A stretch of 64,000 bases of DNA, taken from contig NZ_CP134880.1 of NCBI RefSeq assembly GCF_032102965.1, positions 1,674,001-1,738,000 on the forward strand, written 5' to 3'. The notes under the pieces were generated by a model, which was not told where the DNA came from, did no database searches, and saw only the letters and a program-made list of their open reading frames with translations. Both the position numbers and the translations under genes were made by a program. This DNA is from Demequina capsici (lineage in GTDB: Bacteria > Actinomycetota > Actinomycetes > Actinomycetales > Demequinaceae). Of this stretch, positions 9,567 through 18,058 are shown one piece after another. Each line of letters starts with the position of its first letter. The first letter of the stretch is position 1.

Positions 9567-9604
9567 TCGGCGCGGCGACCCGCATCCGCGGGGCGCCGCG
9601 CCGA
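9567..9604 (+). terminator. Hairpin after the DUF4914 gene
   Basis: Eleven perfectly paired bases (TCGGCGCGGCG with CGCCGCGCCGA) continue after one mismatch into a GC-rich top. No T-run follows, as is common in high-GC genomes. Confidence 0.65.
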
Positions 9605-9657
9605 CGCGGATCGCCGCCACTGTAGGTTGATGACGGCAACCGATGCGAGGAGACCTG

Positions 9658-10269
9658 ATGGACGCGGACGAGCAGCGCGCGCGAATGAACGAGGTGCCGG
9701 TCGACGATCCGACCCGCACCGAGTACCAGAAGCTCATGAACGACGAATGGTTCAAGTACCGGCTGGGGCCCGAGCTCGCCGACATGCAGCGCGCCACGCT
9801 CGCCACCCTGCGCGACGTCAGCGCACGATACTTCGAGGAGCCCGTGGAAGCGACGCGGATCCTGTGCGAGCTCGTCGAGGAGTGCGGGCCGGGACTCGAC
9901 TTCAGGCCGCCCATCTACCTCGAGTATCGCGAGCGGGTGCGCTTCGGCGCGAACGTCTTCATCAACGCGAACCTCATGATCCTCGGCAGCGGTGAGGTCA
10001 CGATCGGCGACAACGCCCTCATCGGACCGGACGCGCGCTTCTACACCGTGAACCACACGATGGACGTCGAGCTGCGTCGCGAGGGCTGGGAGCGCGCATT
10101 CCCCATCGTCCTCGAGCCCGACGTGTGGCTCGGCGGCTCCGTCGTGATCTGCCCTGGCGTGACGATCGGGCGTGGATCGGTCGTGGCCGCAGGTTCCGTC
10201 GTCACCAAGGACGTCCCCCCGATGTCCGTCGTCGGAGGGAATCCTGCGAGGGTCCTGAAGAGCCTCTGA
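9658..10269 (+). CDS. Maltose/galactoside-type O-acetyltransferase
   Basis: Left-handed beta-helix acetyltransferase of the Maa/LacA/NodL group, 203 residues, using acetyl-CoA to acetylate a sugar. N-terminal Mac-type domain (EYQKLMNDEWFKYR), then hexapeptide repeats with the catalytic-histidine segment YTVNHTMD, and the typical C-terminus GRGSVVAAGSVVTKDVPP...GNPARVLK. The ATG at 9658 has GAGGAGA just upstream, better than the ATG at 9643. Sugar acceptor unknown. Confidence 0.9.
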   Translation: MDADEQRARMNEVPVDDPTRTEYQKLMNDEWFKYRLGPELADMQRATLATLRDVSARYFEEPVEATRILCELVEECGPGLDFRPPIYLEYRERVRFGANVFINANLMILGSGEVTIGDNALIGPDARFYTVNHTMDVELRREGWERAFPIVLEPDVWLGGSVVICPGVTIGRGSVVAAGSVVTKDVPPMSVVGGNPARVLKSL

Positions 10270-10301
10270 CCAGAGGCGGGCAGCCTGGCGAGGACTCCGA
10301 G

Positions 10302-10643
10302 TCAGCGCCTGGTGTCGCCGCCGTCGGGCTCGGCGCCGTCGGGCTCGAGTCCGCCAGGAGCGTCGTCGCCACGGGCAACCTCGCCAGAGGCATCGTCCCC
10401 CGGCTCGAGTCCGCCAGGAGCTTCGTCGGCGCGCTCCCCGGCCGCGGCGCCGTCGGCACCCTCCGGATCGCCCGCCTTCTTCTTGGCGCCCGAGAGCCAC
10501 CCGTAGTTGGAGGCTCCGCCGTTCTCCTTCGCTCCCTTGTAGAACTGATACCCGAAGTAGATCACCGCGATGGCGATGGCGATGTAGAAGAACGCCTGCG
10601 CGGCGATCGGCGAACCCTGGTCGGCAGCGGCGGCGAGAATCAT
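10302..10643 (-). CDS. Small single-TM protein with repetitive acidic tail
   Basis: 113 residues. One membrane helix near residues 17-35 (AFFYIAIAIAVIYFGYQFY), then KGAKENGGASNYGW and a low-complexity Asp/Glu/Gly/Ala tail in which APGGLEP recurs. The DNA of the tail shows the same imperfect repeat (CTCGAGTCCGCCAGGAGC twice). No enzymatic motif; not recognised. It converges with the acetyltransferase gene. Confidence 0.55.
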   Translation of the reverse strand: MILAAAADQGSPIAAQAFFYIAIAIAVIYFGYQFYKGAKENGGASNYGWLSGAKKKAGDPEGADGAAAGERADEAPGGLEPGDDASGEVARGDDAPGGLEPDGAEPDGGDTRR

Positions 10644-10742
10644 GCGGCGATTCTCTCACGCGTCGCTCCGTACGCGGCGAACCGCCACAGCCTTGGTGAG
10701 AACGGTGATCATGCCCGACTTCTCCCCGACGCACCTAGCCCG

Positions 10743-10748
10743 TACCGT
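10743..10748 (+). promoter_or_regulatory. -10 box TACCGT of the CDF transporter gene
   Basis: TACCGT ends 6 bases before the GTG at 10755, with no ribosome site between. Predicted leaderless promoter. Confidence 0.5.
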
Positions 10749-10754
10749 CGAGGG

Positions 10755-11660
10755 GTGAGCCCTCACCAACACGCACCCGTGGAGCACGCGGCGAGCCGTC
10801 ATCGCGACCGCCTCGCTGGCGTGTTCATGCTGGTCGCCGCATTCATGGCCGTCGAGGTGATCGTGGCGCTGAGCTCGGGCTCGTTGTCGTTGATGTCGGA
10901 TGCGGGCCACATGGCGGCCGACGTCGTCACCCTGGGAGCAGCGCTGGTGGCGACACGCATCGCCGGGCGCAGCGACACGTCGGGTTCGCGCACGTACGGC
11001 TCGTACCGCGCGGAAGTGTTCGCATCCGGACTGGCCGCGCTGGTGATGCTCGCCGTCGCGGTGTACGTGGTCGTCGAGGCGATCCGGCGCGCCGGCACGG
11101 AGCCCACCATCCCCGCCGCACCGATGCTGGTCGTCGGCGGTCTGGGACTGATCGTGAACGTGGTGAGCCTCATGCTGCTGAGGGCAGGCTCACGGGAGTC
11201 GCTGAACGTGCGGGGAGCCTATCTAGAGGTGATCGCCGACGCCGCAGGCTCGGTGGGGGTCATCCTCGCAGCGACGCTGATGATCACCACGGGCTCGCCT
11301 GCGTGGGACGTGGTCGTAGCGCTCGCGATCGGCGCCTTCGTCGCCGTCCGCGCAGTGCTCCTGGCACGAGAGGTGCTGGATGTCCTCGGCCAGCACGCGC
11401 CGCGAGGGTTCGACGTGGACGCAGCGGCGCACGACCTCGCCGCGCTTGCGGGTGTGCGGGGCGTCCACGACCTCCACGCGTGGACGCTGACCTCCGGCAT
11501 GAACGTGGCGACGGCACATCTGCTGCTCGAGCACGGCGCCGATCCGTCCTCCACGCTCGTCGTCGCGCAGGCCGTGCTCCGCGACGAGCACGGGATTGCT
11601 CACGCGACGCTGCAGCTGGAGGACCAGATGTCCGCCCAGTGCCACGACGTCAGCTGGTAG
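10755..11660 (+). CDS. Cation diffusion facilitator (CDF) metal exporter
   Basis: Inner-membrane proton antiporter for divalent metal (Zn/Co/Cd class), 301 residues with about six TM helices and a C-terminal cytoplasmic domain. TM2 shows LMSDAGHMAADV (metal-site H-x3-D). The TM5 site reads YLEVIADAAGSVGV, with Glu where ZitB-type proteins have His. The cytoplasmic part contains GVHDLHAWTLTSG. The frame extends far upstream, but that part overlaps unrelated genes; the GTG at 10755 follows a -10 box. Confidence 0.9.
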   Translation: MSPHQHAPVEHAASRHRDRLAGVFMLVAAFMAVEVIVALSSGSLSLMSDAGHMAADVVTLGAALVATRIAGRSDTSGSRTYGSYRAEVFASGLAALVMLAVAVYVVVEAIRRAGTEPTIPAAPMLVVGGLGLIVNVVSLMLLRAGSRESLNVRGAYLEVIADAAGSVGVILAATLMITTGSPAWDVVVALAIGAFVAVRAVLLAREVLDVLGQHAPRGFDVDAAAHDLAALAGVRGVHDLHAWTLTSGMNVATAHLLLEHGADPSSTLVVAQAVLRDEHGIAHATLQLEDQMSAQCHDVSW

Positions 11661-11811
11661 CACGCCGCCGATCCGACCTCCGCAGCGGGCGCGTCATCCG
11701 AGCGGGCGGCCGTGCTCACGCGGCCTCGCATCGAGGGCCCAATCGAGCCGAAGGGCGCGCTCGCGCGACCCCGACACCCCGCGACCGTGCGTCAGTACCG
11801 AGCGGGGGCCG

Positions 11812-13452
11812 TCAGAGCTCGAGCCGGATCTGATCGGCGTCGAGCTCGCGCATGGCGGACTGCAGGGTCGCTGACGTGAATGAACCGACCATGCGGGCCT
11901 CGAGCAGGACCTCACGCTGCGCGTGGATGACGGCCAGCTGCTCCCCGATCTCGTCGAGCTCGTCGGCGCTCGCCTGCAGCTCGTCCCGAGCGTCGTCCGC
12001 GGCCTCGCCGAGCATCCGTTGCAGCTCGACGCGCTCCTGCGCACGCTGCTGCGGGGTCTGGCCGGGGTCGGGCTTCAGGAATCGGACGAGCGTCGCGGCG
12101 GTGCCCCCTTGGACGCCCAGCGACACGACCGCCACCACGAATGCGATGAGGATCAGCAGAGACCTCTCGGGCGCGTCCGCGGGGAGCGTCTGAGCCGCAG
12201 CGATGGTGACGACGCCTCGCATGCCCGACCACACGATCAGCGTGCCGTCCCTCCAGCCCAGCCGGGACGACACCTGATAGGTCGCATCGGCCTCGGCACG
12301 CACGAGCCTCGCATGGATGCGCCGATGCAGCTCCTCCTCAGGCCTTCCGGGGCGGAGCCGGATGCTGAGGCGCTCAAGCGGGGTCAGCGGCGGCGGAGTG
12401 GACAGGTCGGCGAGCTGAGCCTGGTCGGCCGCGATGCGTTCCTGCCGTCGGTCCACGGTCGCGGCGGAGCGCCGCAGGCCGGCCATCAGGGGCGCGACGA
12501 ATCCCGCGCGGATGACGAGGCTCAGCACCAGCGCGGCGAGCGCGATCCACGCCGCTCGGCCCACTCCCTGATGGTTGGCCTGGACATCCTCGATGACCCC
12601 GATCAGCTCGAGACCGAGGATCAGGTAGACAGCACCCTCGAGCACGAGCTCAAGCGCGTGCCACGTCTGCCGGTCCGCCACCCGGTGCTGGGGTGAGAGC
12701 ACCCTCGCCGCACCGTTGCCGGTGACGAGCCCCGCGACGACCGCTGCGACCAGGCCCGACGCGCCCATCGCCTCCGCCGGGATCGATGCGATGAACGGCA
12801 CGGTGAAGGTGATGACGGTGTTCACCGTCGTGTCCTTGACATGCGAACGCACCCACAGGTTGAGCCGACCGACCGCCCACCCGATGATCACGGCCACGGT
12901 GAGCGCCATCACGAACACGCCGCTGACGGACCAGAACGTGACCGATGCGGCCGAGGCGGCCACAGCGGCGCGCAGCAGGACGAGCGCGACGGCGTCGTTC
13001 AGCATGGACTCGCCCTCGAGGACGGTAGTCACCCTGGGGTTGACGCCCAGACGTTTGATGATCGCGGTAGCGACAGGGTCGGTGGGACTGACGAGCGCGC
13101 CCAGCGCGAGCGCCCACGGCCAGCTGAGACCCAGGATCCAGTGGAAGAACACGCCGAGCAGCGCGGTCGAGATCAGCACCAGCGCCAGGGAGAGCCCCGA
13201 GATGGAACGGAGCTCGCGACGGAAGTCCGTGGCAGGGATCTGCACGGCCGCCGCATACAGGAGCGGCGGCAGCACACCCGCAAGGATGATCTCCGGATCC
13301 ACCTCCACCTCGGGCATGGCGGGAACGACGCTCGCCAGGACGCCGAGCGCGACGAGCAGGAGCGGCGCCGCGATGCCGACCCTGGGGCTGAGCGCATGCG
13401 AAGCGGCGATGCCGAGGAGCGCGAGAACGCCCAGGATCAGGATCTGCTCCAT
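11812..13452 (-). CDS. Na+/H+ antiporter, CPA1/NhaP type
   Basis: 546 residues, about 12 TM helices, then a cytoplasmic tail. Seen: VLPPLLYAAAVQ, GALVSPTDPVATA and LEGESMLNDAVALVLL, the conserved ion-site blocks of bacterial CPA1 antiporters. The C-terminus (about residues 470-546) is charged and heptad-like (ERVELQRMLGEAADDARDEL), a probable coiled coil of the kind that tunes activity. It starts 2 bases after the upstream ACT gene stop, so the two are probably co-transcribed. Confidence 0.92.
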   Translation of the reverse strand: MEQILILGVLALLGIAASHALSPRVGIAAPLLLVALGVLASVVPAMPEVEVDPEIILAGVLPPLLYAAAVQIPATDFRRELRSISGLSLALVLISTALLGVFFHWILGLSWPWALALGALVSPTDPVATAIIKRLGVNPRVTTVLEGESMLNDAVALVLLRAAVAASAASVTFWSVSGVFVMALTVAVIIGWAVGRLNLWVRSHVKDTTVNTVITFTVPFIASIPAEAMGASGLVAAVVAGLVTGNGAARVLSPQHRVADRQTWHALELVLEGAVYLILGLELIGVIEDVQANHQGVGRAAWIALAALVLSLVIRAGFVAPLMAGLRRSAATVDRRQERIAADQAQLADLSTPPPLTPLERLSIRLRPGRPEEELHRRIHARLVRAEADATYQVSSRLGWRDGTLIVWSGMRGVVTIAAAQTLPADAPERSLLILIAFVVAVVSLGVQGGTAATLVRFLKPDPGQTPQQRAQERVELQRMLGEAADDARDELQASADELDEIGEQLAVIHAQREVLLEARMVGSFTSATLQSAMRELDADQIRLEL

Positions 13453-13454
13453 GG

Positions 13455-13841
13455 TCAGCCGATCACCTCGGCGAGCACCTCGAGCGCCCGGTGGCGCTCG
13501 TCGTACGGCACGAAGAGATGGTCGTGCTTGGCCCCCGCCACGGCATTGCAGCTGATGCCGGCATCGGCGAGCGCCGTGGCGAAGGTGGCGGTGAGTCCGA
13601 CCGCGTCAAGCGCGGAGTGGACCTGCAGGGTGATCCAGGCAGACGGGAACTCGTGCACCAGCCTCAGGTTGGTGGCGGTCGCCAGGTCGATCACGATCGA
13701 GATCCCCTCATCCTCGACGATGGTCGCGACGGGGGTGACGCCCATGGGGATCGTGCGGACCGTGGCCCACACGTAGCAGCCCTCGTTGAGCCGGGGGCTC
13801 ATGCCCTGGATGAGCAGCTCGAGGTCGTCGATTCCTGACAT
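13455..13841 (-). CDS. ACT-domain protein
   Basis: 128 residues, COG3603-like. Two small ACT-type halves: residues 1-70 with RLNEGCYVWATVRTIP and 71-128 with SALDAVGLTATFATALADAG and HDHLFVPYDERHRALEVL. ACT domains bind amino acids or other small ligands; here no enzyme domain is attached. First gene of a two-gene unit with the Na+/H+ antiporter. A TAGGCT box 6 bases before the ATG suggests a leaderless message. Confidence 0.85.
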   Translation of the reverse strand: MSGIDDLELLIQGMSPRLNEGCYVWATVRTIPMGVTPVATIVEDEGISIVIDLATATNLRLVHEFPSAWITLQVHSALDAVGLTATFATALADAGISCNAVAGAKHDHLFVPYDERHRALEVLAEVIG

Positions 13842-13847
13842 ATGCCC

Positions 13848-13853
13848 AGCCTA
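13848..13853 (-). promoter_or_regulatory. -10 box TAGGCT of the ACT/antiporter operon
   Basis: TAGGCT, 6 bases before the ATG at 13841; no ribosome site. Predicted leaderless promoter. Confidence 0.55.
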
Positions 13854-13882
13854 GGGCCGCGGTCGGTCACGCGGAAGGACGC

Positions 13883-15043
13883 TCAGAAGAGCCGGTCCGC
13901 GCCATCGAGGCGCGTGCGGGCGTGCTCCGCGCCGGCCGGCCTTGTGCGCGTGAGCTCTCGCTCCACCAGGTCTGATGCTGAGGGCGTGCGCCGCCACTCG
14001 CCGTCCGGGTCGCGAGCCTCCGCCCGCCGCACCTCCGTTCGCGCCGGCTCGGACGCTGACGATGCGGCTCCCCCGGTGTTGTGGTCGACGGCGGCACGGT
14101 CCAGCCCATGGGCACGGATGAGCGGCTTGATCCGCGCCGCGAGCTCCTGCCGGTAGCGCTTGGGCGCGTAGGAGCCGTCACCGTAGAGAGCGCGGTAACG
14201 GGGCGTGAGCTCGGGCCTGAACGTGTTGAGCCAACGGGCGTACCACTCCTTGACGCCTGGGCGCAGATGCAGTGCGCTGTAGGTGACGGACGTGGCACCT
14301 GCCGCCTTGATGCGGGCGAGCGCTGCGTCCAGGTGCTCCGTGTCGTCGGTCAGGTAGGGCAGCACAGGCATCATGAACACCGCGACGTCGAAGCCGGCCT
14401 CGGCCGCGGCGGTCACGGTCGCGAGCCTGGCGGCGGTGGTCGGGGTGCCAGGCTCCAGCGTCTGCTGCAGATCGTCGTCGAAGACCGCGATCGACATCGC
14501 AAGGTCGACGGGCACGCGTGTCGCCGCATCCGCGAGCAGCGGCAGATCACGACGCAGCAGGGAACCCTTGGTGAGGATCGAGAAGGGTGTGCCGGAGTCC
14601 GCGAGCGCGGCGATGATCCCCGGCATCAGGCGGTAGCGACCCTCCGCGCGCTGGTACGGGTCTGTGTTGGTGCCGAGCGCGACATGCTCGCGGGTCCACG
14701 ACGGTCGCGAGAGCTCGCGCTGCAGCACCTCGACGACGTTCGCCTTCACGATCAGCTGGGTGTCGAAGTCCCGCCCTGCGTCGAGCTCGAGGTACTGGTG
14801 GCTGGGCCGCGCGAAGCAGTACACGCAGGCGTGACTGCAGCCGCGATACGGGTTGATGGTCCAGGTGAAAGGCACCACCGAGCTGGAGCCGACCTTGTTG
14901 AGGGCGCTCTTGGCTGCGATCTCATGGAAGACGATGCCGTCGAACTCGGGCGTGCGGACCGAACGGATCAGGTTGCTGAGTCGAGCAAGGCCCGGCAGTG
15001 CGTCGACCTGCTCCGAGTCCAGCGTCTGTCCGTCCCACCTCAC
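13883..15043 (-). CDS. Rv2578c-family radical SAM protein, LexA-regulated
   Basis: 386 residues. The radical SAM cluster motif is RGCSHACVYCFARP (C-x3-C-x2-C, SplB-like spacing) near residue 60, followed by LGTNTDPYQRAEGRYRLM and the C-terminal LYGDGSYAPKRYRQEL, which identify the Rv2578c-like family. Substrate unknown; relation to spore photoproduct lyase hints at DNA or nucleic-acid work. The GTG at 15043 is chosen because TTGACA-N17-TCGAAT ends 6 bases before it and the canonical N-terminus VRWDGQ begins there. A LexA box covers the promoter. The C-terminal 50 residues are variable. Confidence 0.85.
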   Translation of the reverse strand: MRWDGQTLDSEQVDALPGLARLSNLIRSVRTPEFDGIVFHEIAAKSALNKVGSSSVVPFTWTINPYRGCSHACVYCFARPSHQYLELDAGRDFDTQLIVKANVVEVLQRELSRPSWTREHVALGTNTDPYQRAEGRYRLMPGIIAALADSGTPFSILTKGSLLRRDLPLLADAATRVPVDLAMSIAVFDDDLQQTLEPGTPTTAARLATVTAAAEAGFDVAVFMMPVLPYLTDDTEHLDAALARIKAAGATSVTYSALHLRPGVKEWYARWLNTFRPELTPRYRALYGDGSYAPKRYRQELAARIKPLIRAHGLDRAAVDHNTGGAASSASEPARTEVRRAEARDPDGEWRRTPSASDLVERELTRTRPAGAEHARTRLDGADRLF

Positions 15044-15049
15044 AGACCC

Positions 15050-15078
15050 ATTCGAACAAACGTTCGATGCGATGTCAA
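15050..15078 (-). promoter_or_regulatory. Promoter TTGACA-N17-TCGAAT of the radical SAM gene
   Basis: A perfect -35 (TTGACA, 15073-15078) and TCGAAT (15050-15055) are separated by 17 bases. The GTG start begins 6 bases later, predicting transcription from the start codon itself. The LexA box covers the spacer and the -10. Confidence 0.7.
15052..15067. promoter_or_regulatory. LexA (SOS) box
   Basis: TCGAACAAACGTTCGA matches the actinobacterial LexA consensus TCGAAC-N4-GTTCGA with both half-sites perfect. It overlaps the -10 and spacer of the radical SAM promoter, so LexA binding would block transcription until DNA damage. Confidence 0.85.
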
Positions 15079-15145
15079 CGTCCCACGCCTCGTTCGCCGG
15101 CACGATCTCCCGCGCCAGCCTCAACCGACGGTCGGCACGTCTACC

Positions 15146-15559
15146 TCAGCCGACGGTTGCCACGTCGACCTCGTCACCGGTCGCACCATCGACGAGCACC
15201 CGGGCACCCAGCGGTTCCGTGAGCGCGACATCGACGATGTCCTGGCACGCGTCGTTCGGGCTCCGGTAGGTCGAGGTCACGGTGACGGTCACCTCCGTCG
15301 TCGTCTCCACGACCTCCGTCTCAGGATCACCGTGGCATGTACCGACGACGACTCGCAGCGCACCGGCGTTCAGCTCGGCCCCTTCGATCGGCTGCGGACC
15401 ACGGGACTCCGTGCTGCTGCACGCCGTCAGGAGAGCCAGGGCCGCAACCCATGCTGCGGCTGCGGTCGCATGCCGGGAACTCCGGAGCGCCCCGCTCCAT
15501 CGGGCGGTGGAGCGACCCGTCTCAACGGCGCCACAGGGTGCGGGCGAGCCACGACTCAT
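15146..15559 (-). CDS. Predicted lipoprotein (137 aa)
   Basis: Long basic N-terminus followed by a hydrophobic stretch and lipobox LLTAC (Cys47). The mature part is Thr/Val-rich with two cysteines (VVGTC, NDAC), probably a disulfide-bonded beta domain. The start overlaps the stop of the upstream gene (ATGA), indicating coupled translation, which supports the far upstream ATG despite the long n-region. No family recognised. Confidence 0.65.
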   Translation of the reverse strand: MSRGSPAPCGAVETGRSTARWSGALRSSRHATAAAAWVAALALLTACSSTESRGPQPIEGAELNAGALRVVVGTCHGDPETEVVETTTEVTVTVTSTYRSPNDACQDIVDVALTEPLGARVLVDGATGDEVDVATVG

Positions 15560-16317
15560 GATGTCGCGCCCTCCGCCGGCTCACCCGCGCGCGTGTAGCC
15601 CGCCGGGCTCGACAGCTGGAGGGAGAGCCGCGGCTCCTGCCCGGCCGGCAACGTCACCTGCCAGGTGTGCACGGTGATGTCGGCGTCCGAGGGCCGGTCG
15701 ACCACCCAGTAGGCGCGGTCCACGTCGACGCCCTCTTCAGAGACGACGTCGGGCAGAGGCCCCGGGCACCCGTCGGTGAGCAGCAGGTCCCACCCTTCGA
15801 GCCACGTGCGCTGGGCGGTCTCTCCCTCGCCGCACGGCTGCACGCTGAACCCGGCGGTCATGAGGGACGATGCGACCCCGTCGGCTCCCGACGTGATCTC
15901 GACGGTGACGGGCCCCGCCGGCACCGCGTCGACGGACTGCCATGGGGCGACGGCATAGCCGCCTCGGGTGGTCCAGTAGGCGGTCACGGCGATCCTGTAG
16001 GTGTCGCCTCCCGCGGCGCCAGCGTCCCCGTCGCCACCGGCATCCGACGTCACCAGGTAGGCGCGCATGCAAGCGTCGACCCAGCCCGTGCGCGCACCCT
16101 CGAGCGCGAGCCACGACCGGGACCAGCCCTCGTCCCACTGACTTCCTACGCAGCTCCAGGTGACCTCGGTGCCGTCGGCCGCGATCACCGCAGGGGCCTC
16201 GCCATCCGCGGGCGACGCCTCCTCGGCTGGCGGGAGCGACGACTCATGCCGGGCCAGCGCCCAGGCACCGACGAGCACCAGCAGGATGGCTGGCACGGCC
16301 AGCATCCACCTTCGCAT
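15556..16317 (-). CDS. Exported or membrane-anchored protein, unknown function
   Basis: 253 residues from the ATG at 16317 (MRRWMLAVPAILLVLVGAW), a clear N-terminal signal or anchor helix; an ATG at 16344 would add 9 residues. The exported part has four cysteines (SCVGS, DACMRA, QPCGEG, DGCPGP), suggesting two disulfides, and no catalytic motif. GGGGGG lies just before the chosen ATG. Translationally coupled to the downstream lipoprotein gene, so the two may act together at the cell surface. Confidence 0.6.
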   Translation of the reverse strand: MRRWMLAVPAILLVLVGAWALARHESSLPPAEEASPADGEAPAVIAADGTEVTWSCVGSQWDEGWSRSWLALEGARTGWVDACMRAYLVTSDAGGDGDAGAAGGDTYRIAVTAYWTTRGGYAVAPWQSVDAVPAGPVTVEITSGADGVASSLMTAGFSVQPCGEGETAQRTWLEGWDLLLTDGCPGPLPDVVSEEGVDVDRAYWVVDRPSDADITVHTWQVTLPAGQEPRLSLQLSSPAGYTRAGEPAEGATS

Positions 16318-16468
16318 AGAGCCCCCCGACTCGGTCCGCGCCATGTGTGCCTGGCGTCGATCGAGAGCCTAGTCGCGGACCCTCACCTGTGCGAGAGCAA
16401 TGCCGCCAACATCGTCGATCGCCGCGATCGGAGCGGCGGATCGGGATCGCAGATCGGGATCGCCGGCA

Positions 16469-16996
16469 TCAGCCGCGGCGGAGGCCGCCCGTCGCGATCG
16501 ACGCGTCGCGCATCGCGACCACGGGGATCACCGCACCCGTGCGGCTGACCTTCTCACCGCGCTCGACGATCACCATGCCCAGCCGCTCGTAGAGGGCGAT
16601 GTTGTCGTCCTCCTGAGCGCGCACCAGGCAGGACAGACCCTGGAGGCCTTCGGCACGTGCCGCCTCCCGCAACGCGGCGACGAGCGTGGAGGCGATGCCC
16701 CGGCCGCGCGCCTCAGGCACCACGCCCAGGCGCCCGAAGTAGAGCGAGCCGTCTCCCGCGTCGTGGTGCTTCGCGAGCGCCACGGGGCGGCCGTCGACTC
16801 GTGCGATCGCGACGCCGAGGCCCGTCTCGATCTCGAGCGCGAGCGTCAGTGGGGTCTCGAGCATCGCGCCTGAGGTCTCACCTTTGGCCGTGTACTCATC
16901 GAAGGCACGATGCATGACCCCGATCGCCTGGGCGGCCGCCTCCGGAGCGATCCGCAGCTCGATCTCGACCACGGCAGGATCGTCGACACCTCTCAC
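16469..16996 (-). CDS. GNAT-family N-acetyltransferase
   Basis: 175 residues from a GTG at 16996. Seen: LYFGRLGVVPEARGRGIAST (acetyl-CoA motif A) near residue 100, then LSCLVRAQEDDNIALYERLG (motif B). The frame is open upstream to 17353 but overlaps argO there and looks non-coding. The start is uncertain: TAGAGT lies 8 bases upstream and no ribosome site is clear. Substrate unknown. Confidence 0.8.
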   Translation of the reverse strand: MRGVDDPAVVEIELRIAPEAAAQAIGVMHRAFDEYTAKGETSGAMLETPLTLALEIETGLGVAIARVDGRPVALAKHHDAGDGSLYFGRLGVVPEARGRGIASTLVAALREAARAEGLQGLSCLVRAQEDDNIALYERLGMVIVERGEKVSRTGAVIPVVAMRDASIATGGLRRG

Positions 16997-17103
16997 GCAC
17001 GAAGACTCTAGACCTGTCCCACCGCCGGGCACGCACCAGGATTCGAGACCTGCGGCGCCGCCGGTCAGGGGCATGGCCGGACGGTGGCGCGCCGGAGGCC
17101 CGC

Positions 17104-17988
17104 TCACGCTCCGGCCGCGAGCGTCACAGCGAGCACGAGCATGATCACGCCGATGCCGCCGTCGAGCACCCTCCACGCACCAGGTCGCGCGAGCGGCTTG
17201 GCGAGCAGGCGGGCGCCGTAGCCCAGCGCCGTGAACCACAGGACCGAGCCGGAGGCCGCGCCTGCAGCGAAGATCCATCGCGCCTCCCCGTGGGTCGCGG
17301 CGACGGTGCCCATGAGCAGCACCGTGTCCAAGTAGACGTGGGGGTTCAGCCATGTGACGGCCAGCACGGCCAGTGTGGTGGCGCGCAGCGAATCACGACG
17401 GACGACGCTCGTCTGGGCCGCCGCACCGGACGCCGCCGCGAATCCTTTCGCAGGCATGCCGACAGCTGCCGACCGGCGGCCGCTCGACGACGTGCGTGAC
17501 GGGACTGGGGTGCCTTCCACGGTGGGCCGACGCGCCGCTGAGACGCCGACTGCGCCACGGTCGGCATCGACCACCCGCATACCCGAACTGGGATGCTGCG
17601 CGTCGACCACCCGCACGTCCGAACTGGGATGCTGCGCGTCGACCACCCGCATACCCGAACCGGGACTCTGCGCGTCGGTGGACCTGCGGGGCACCCGCAG
17701 CGCGCTCCCGTCCGGTCGCCACGCGCGGCGCGCCGCCATCAGGCCGTAGACCAGCAGGAATGCGGCACCCGCCCAGCGCGCCGCGGACACGAGCCAGGGC
17801 AGCCCGACCACGGCGAGACCCACGCCGGAGACTCCGACGGCGATGAGGATCGCGTCGGACAGCGCGCAGACGGCGACGACGAGCAGCACATGCTCGCGGC
17901 GCAGACCCTGACGCAACACGAACACGTTCTGCGCGCCGATGGCGATGATGAGCGAGAACGAGAGCCCAAGCCCTGCAACATAGGTCAT
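17104..17988 (-). CDS. LysE/ArgO-family basic amino acid exporter with expanded loop
   Basis: 294 residues; the family is normally about 200-230. The N-terminal half has GLGLSFSLIIAIGAQNVFVL, the family signature, and the C-terminal half has VTWLNPHVYLDTVLLMG. Between TM3 and TM4 (about residues 103-200) a hydrophilic insert of roughly 100 residues contains three 12-residue repeats (DAQHPSSGMRVV and variants). Exports Lys/Arg in characterised members. Divergent from a LysG/ArgP-type regulator, the classical pair. Start ATG at 17988 with TACGTT 6 bases before. Confidence 0.88.
   Translation of the reverse strand: MTYVAGLGLSFSLIIAIGAQNVFVLRQGLRREHVLLVVAVCALSDAILIAVGVSGVGLAVVGLPWLVSAARWAGAAFLLVYGLMAARRAWRPDGSALRVPRRSTDAQSPGSGMRVVDAQHPSSDVRVVDAQHPSSGMRVVDADRGAVGVSAARRPTVEGTPVPSRTSSSGRRSAAVGMPAKGFAAASGAAAQTSVVRRDSLRATTLAVLAVTWLNPHVYLDTVLLMGTVAATHGEARWIFAAGAASGSVLWFTALGYGARLLAKPLARPGAWRVLDGGIGVIMLVLAVTLAAGA
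17568..17675. repeat. Three 36-bp tandem repeats inside the amino acid exporter gene
   Basis: Units 17568-17603, 17604-17639 and 17640-17675, each beginning CGACCACCCGCA and ending CTGCGCGT, with a few substitutions. The unit length is a multiple of three, so the exporter frame is kept and each unit adds 12 residues. Confidence 0.9.
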
Positions 17989-17994
17989 GCGGCG

Positions 17995-18000
17995 AACGTA
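17995..18000 (-). promoter_or_regulatory. -10 box TACGTT of the LysE/ArgO exporter
   Basis: TACGTT, 6 bases before the ATG at 17988, with no ribosome site. The region to 18058 also holds the divergent regulator promoter and is where a LysG-type activator would be expected to bind. Confidence 0.5.
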
Positions 18001-18045
18001 CGGCCTCGAACGAAGAAGCACCACTCACGATCTCTTTGGTTGCAT

Positions 18046-18051
18046 TAGCCT
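18046..18051 (+). promoter_or_regulatory. -10 box TAGCCT of the lysG/argP-like gene
   Basis: TAGCCT in an AT-richer patch, 7 bases before the ATG at 18059; no ribosome site. Predicted leaderless promoter. Confidence 0.5.
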
Positions 18052-18058
18052 GCCTTAT

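Noticed and set aside
17568..17675. 36-bp repeats resembling CRISPR repeat length
   Set aside because: Units are contiguous without spacers and keep the exporter reading frame; no cas gene nearby.
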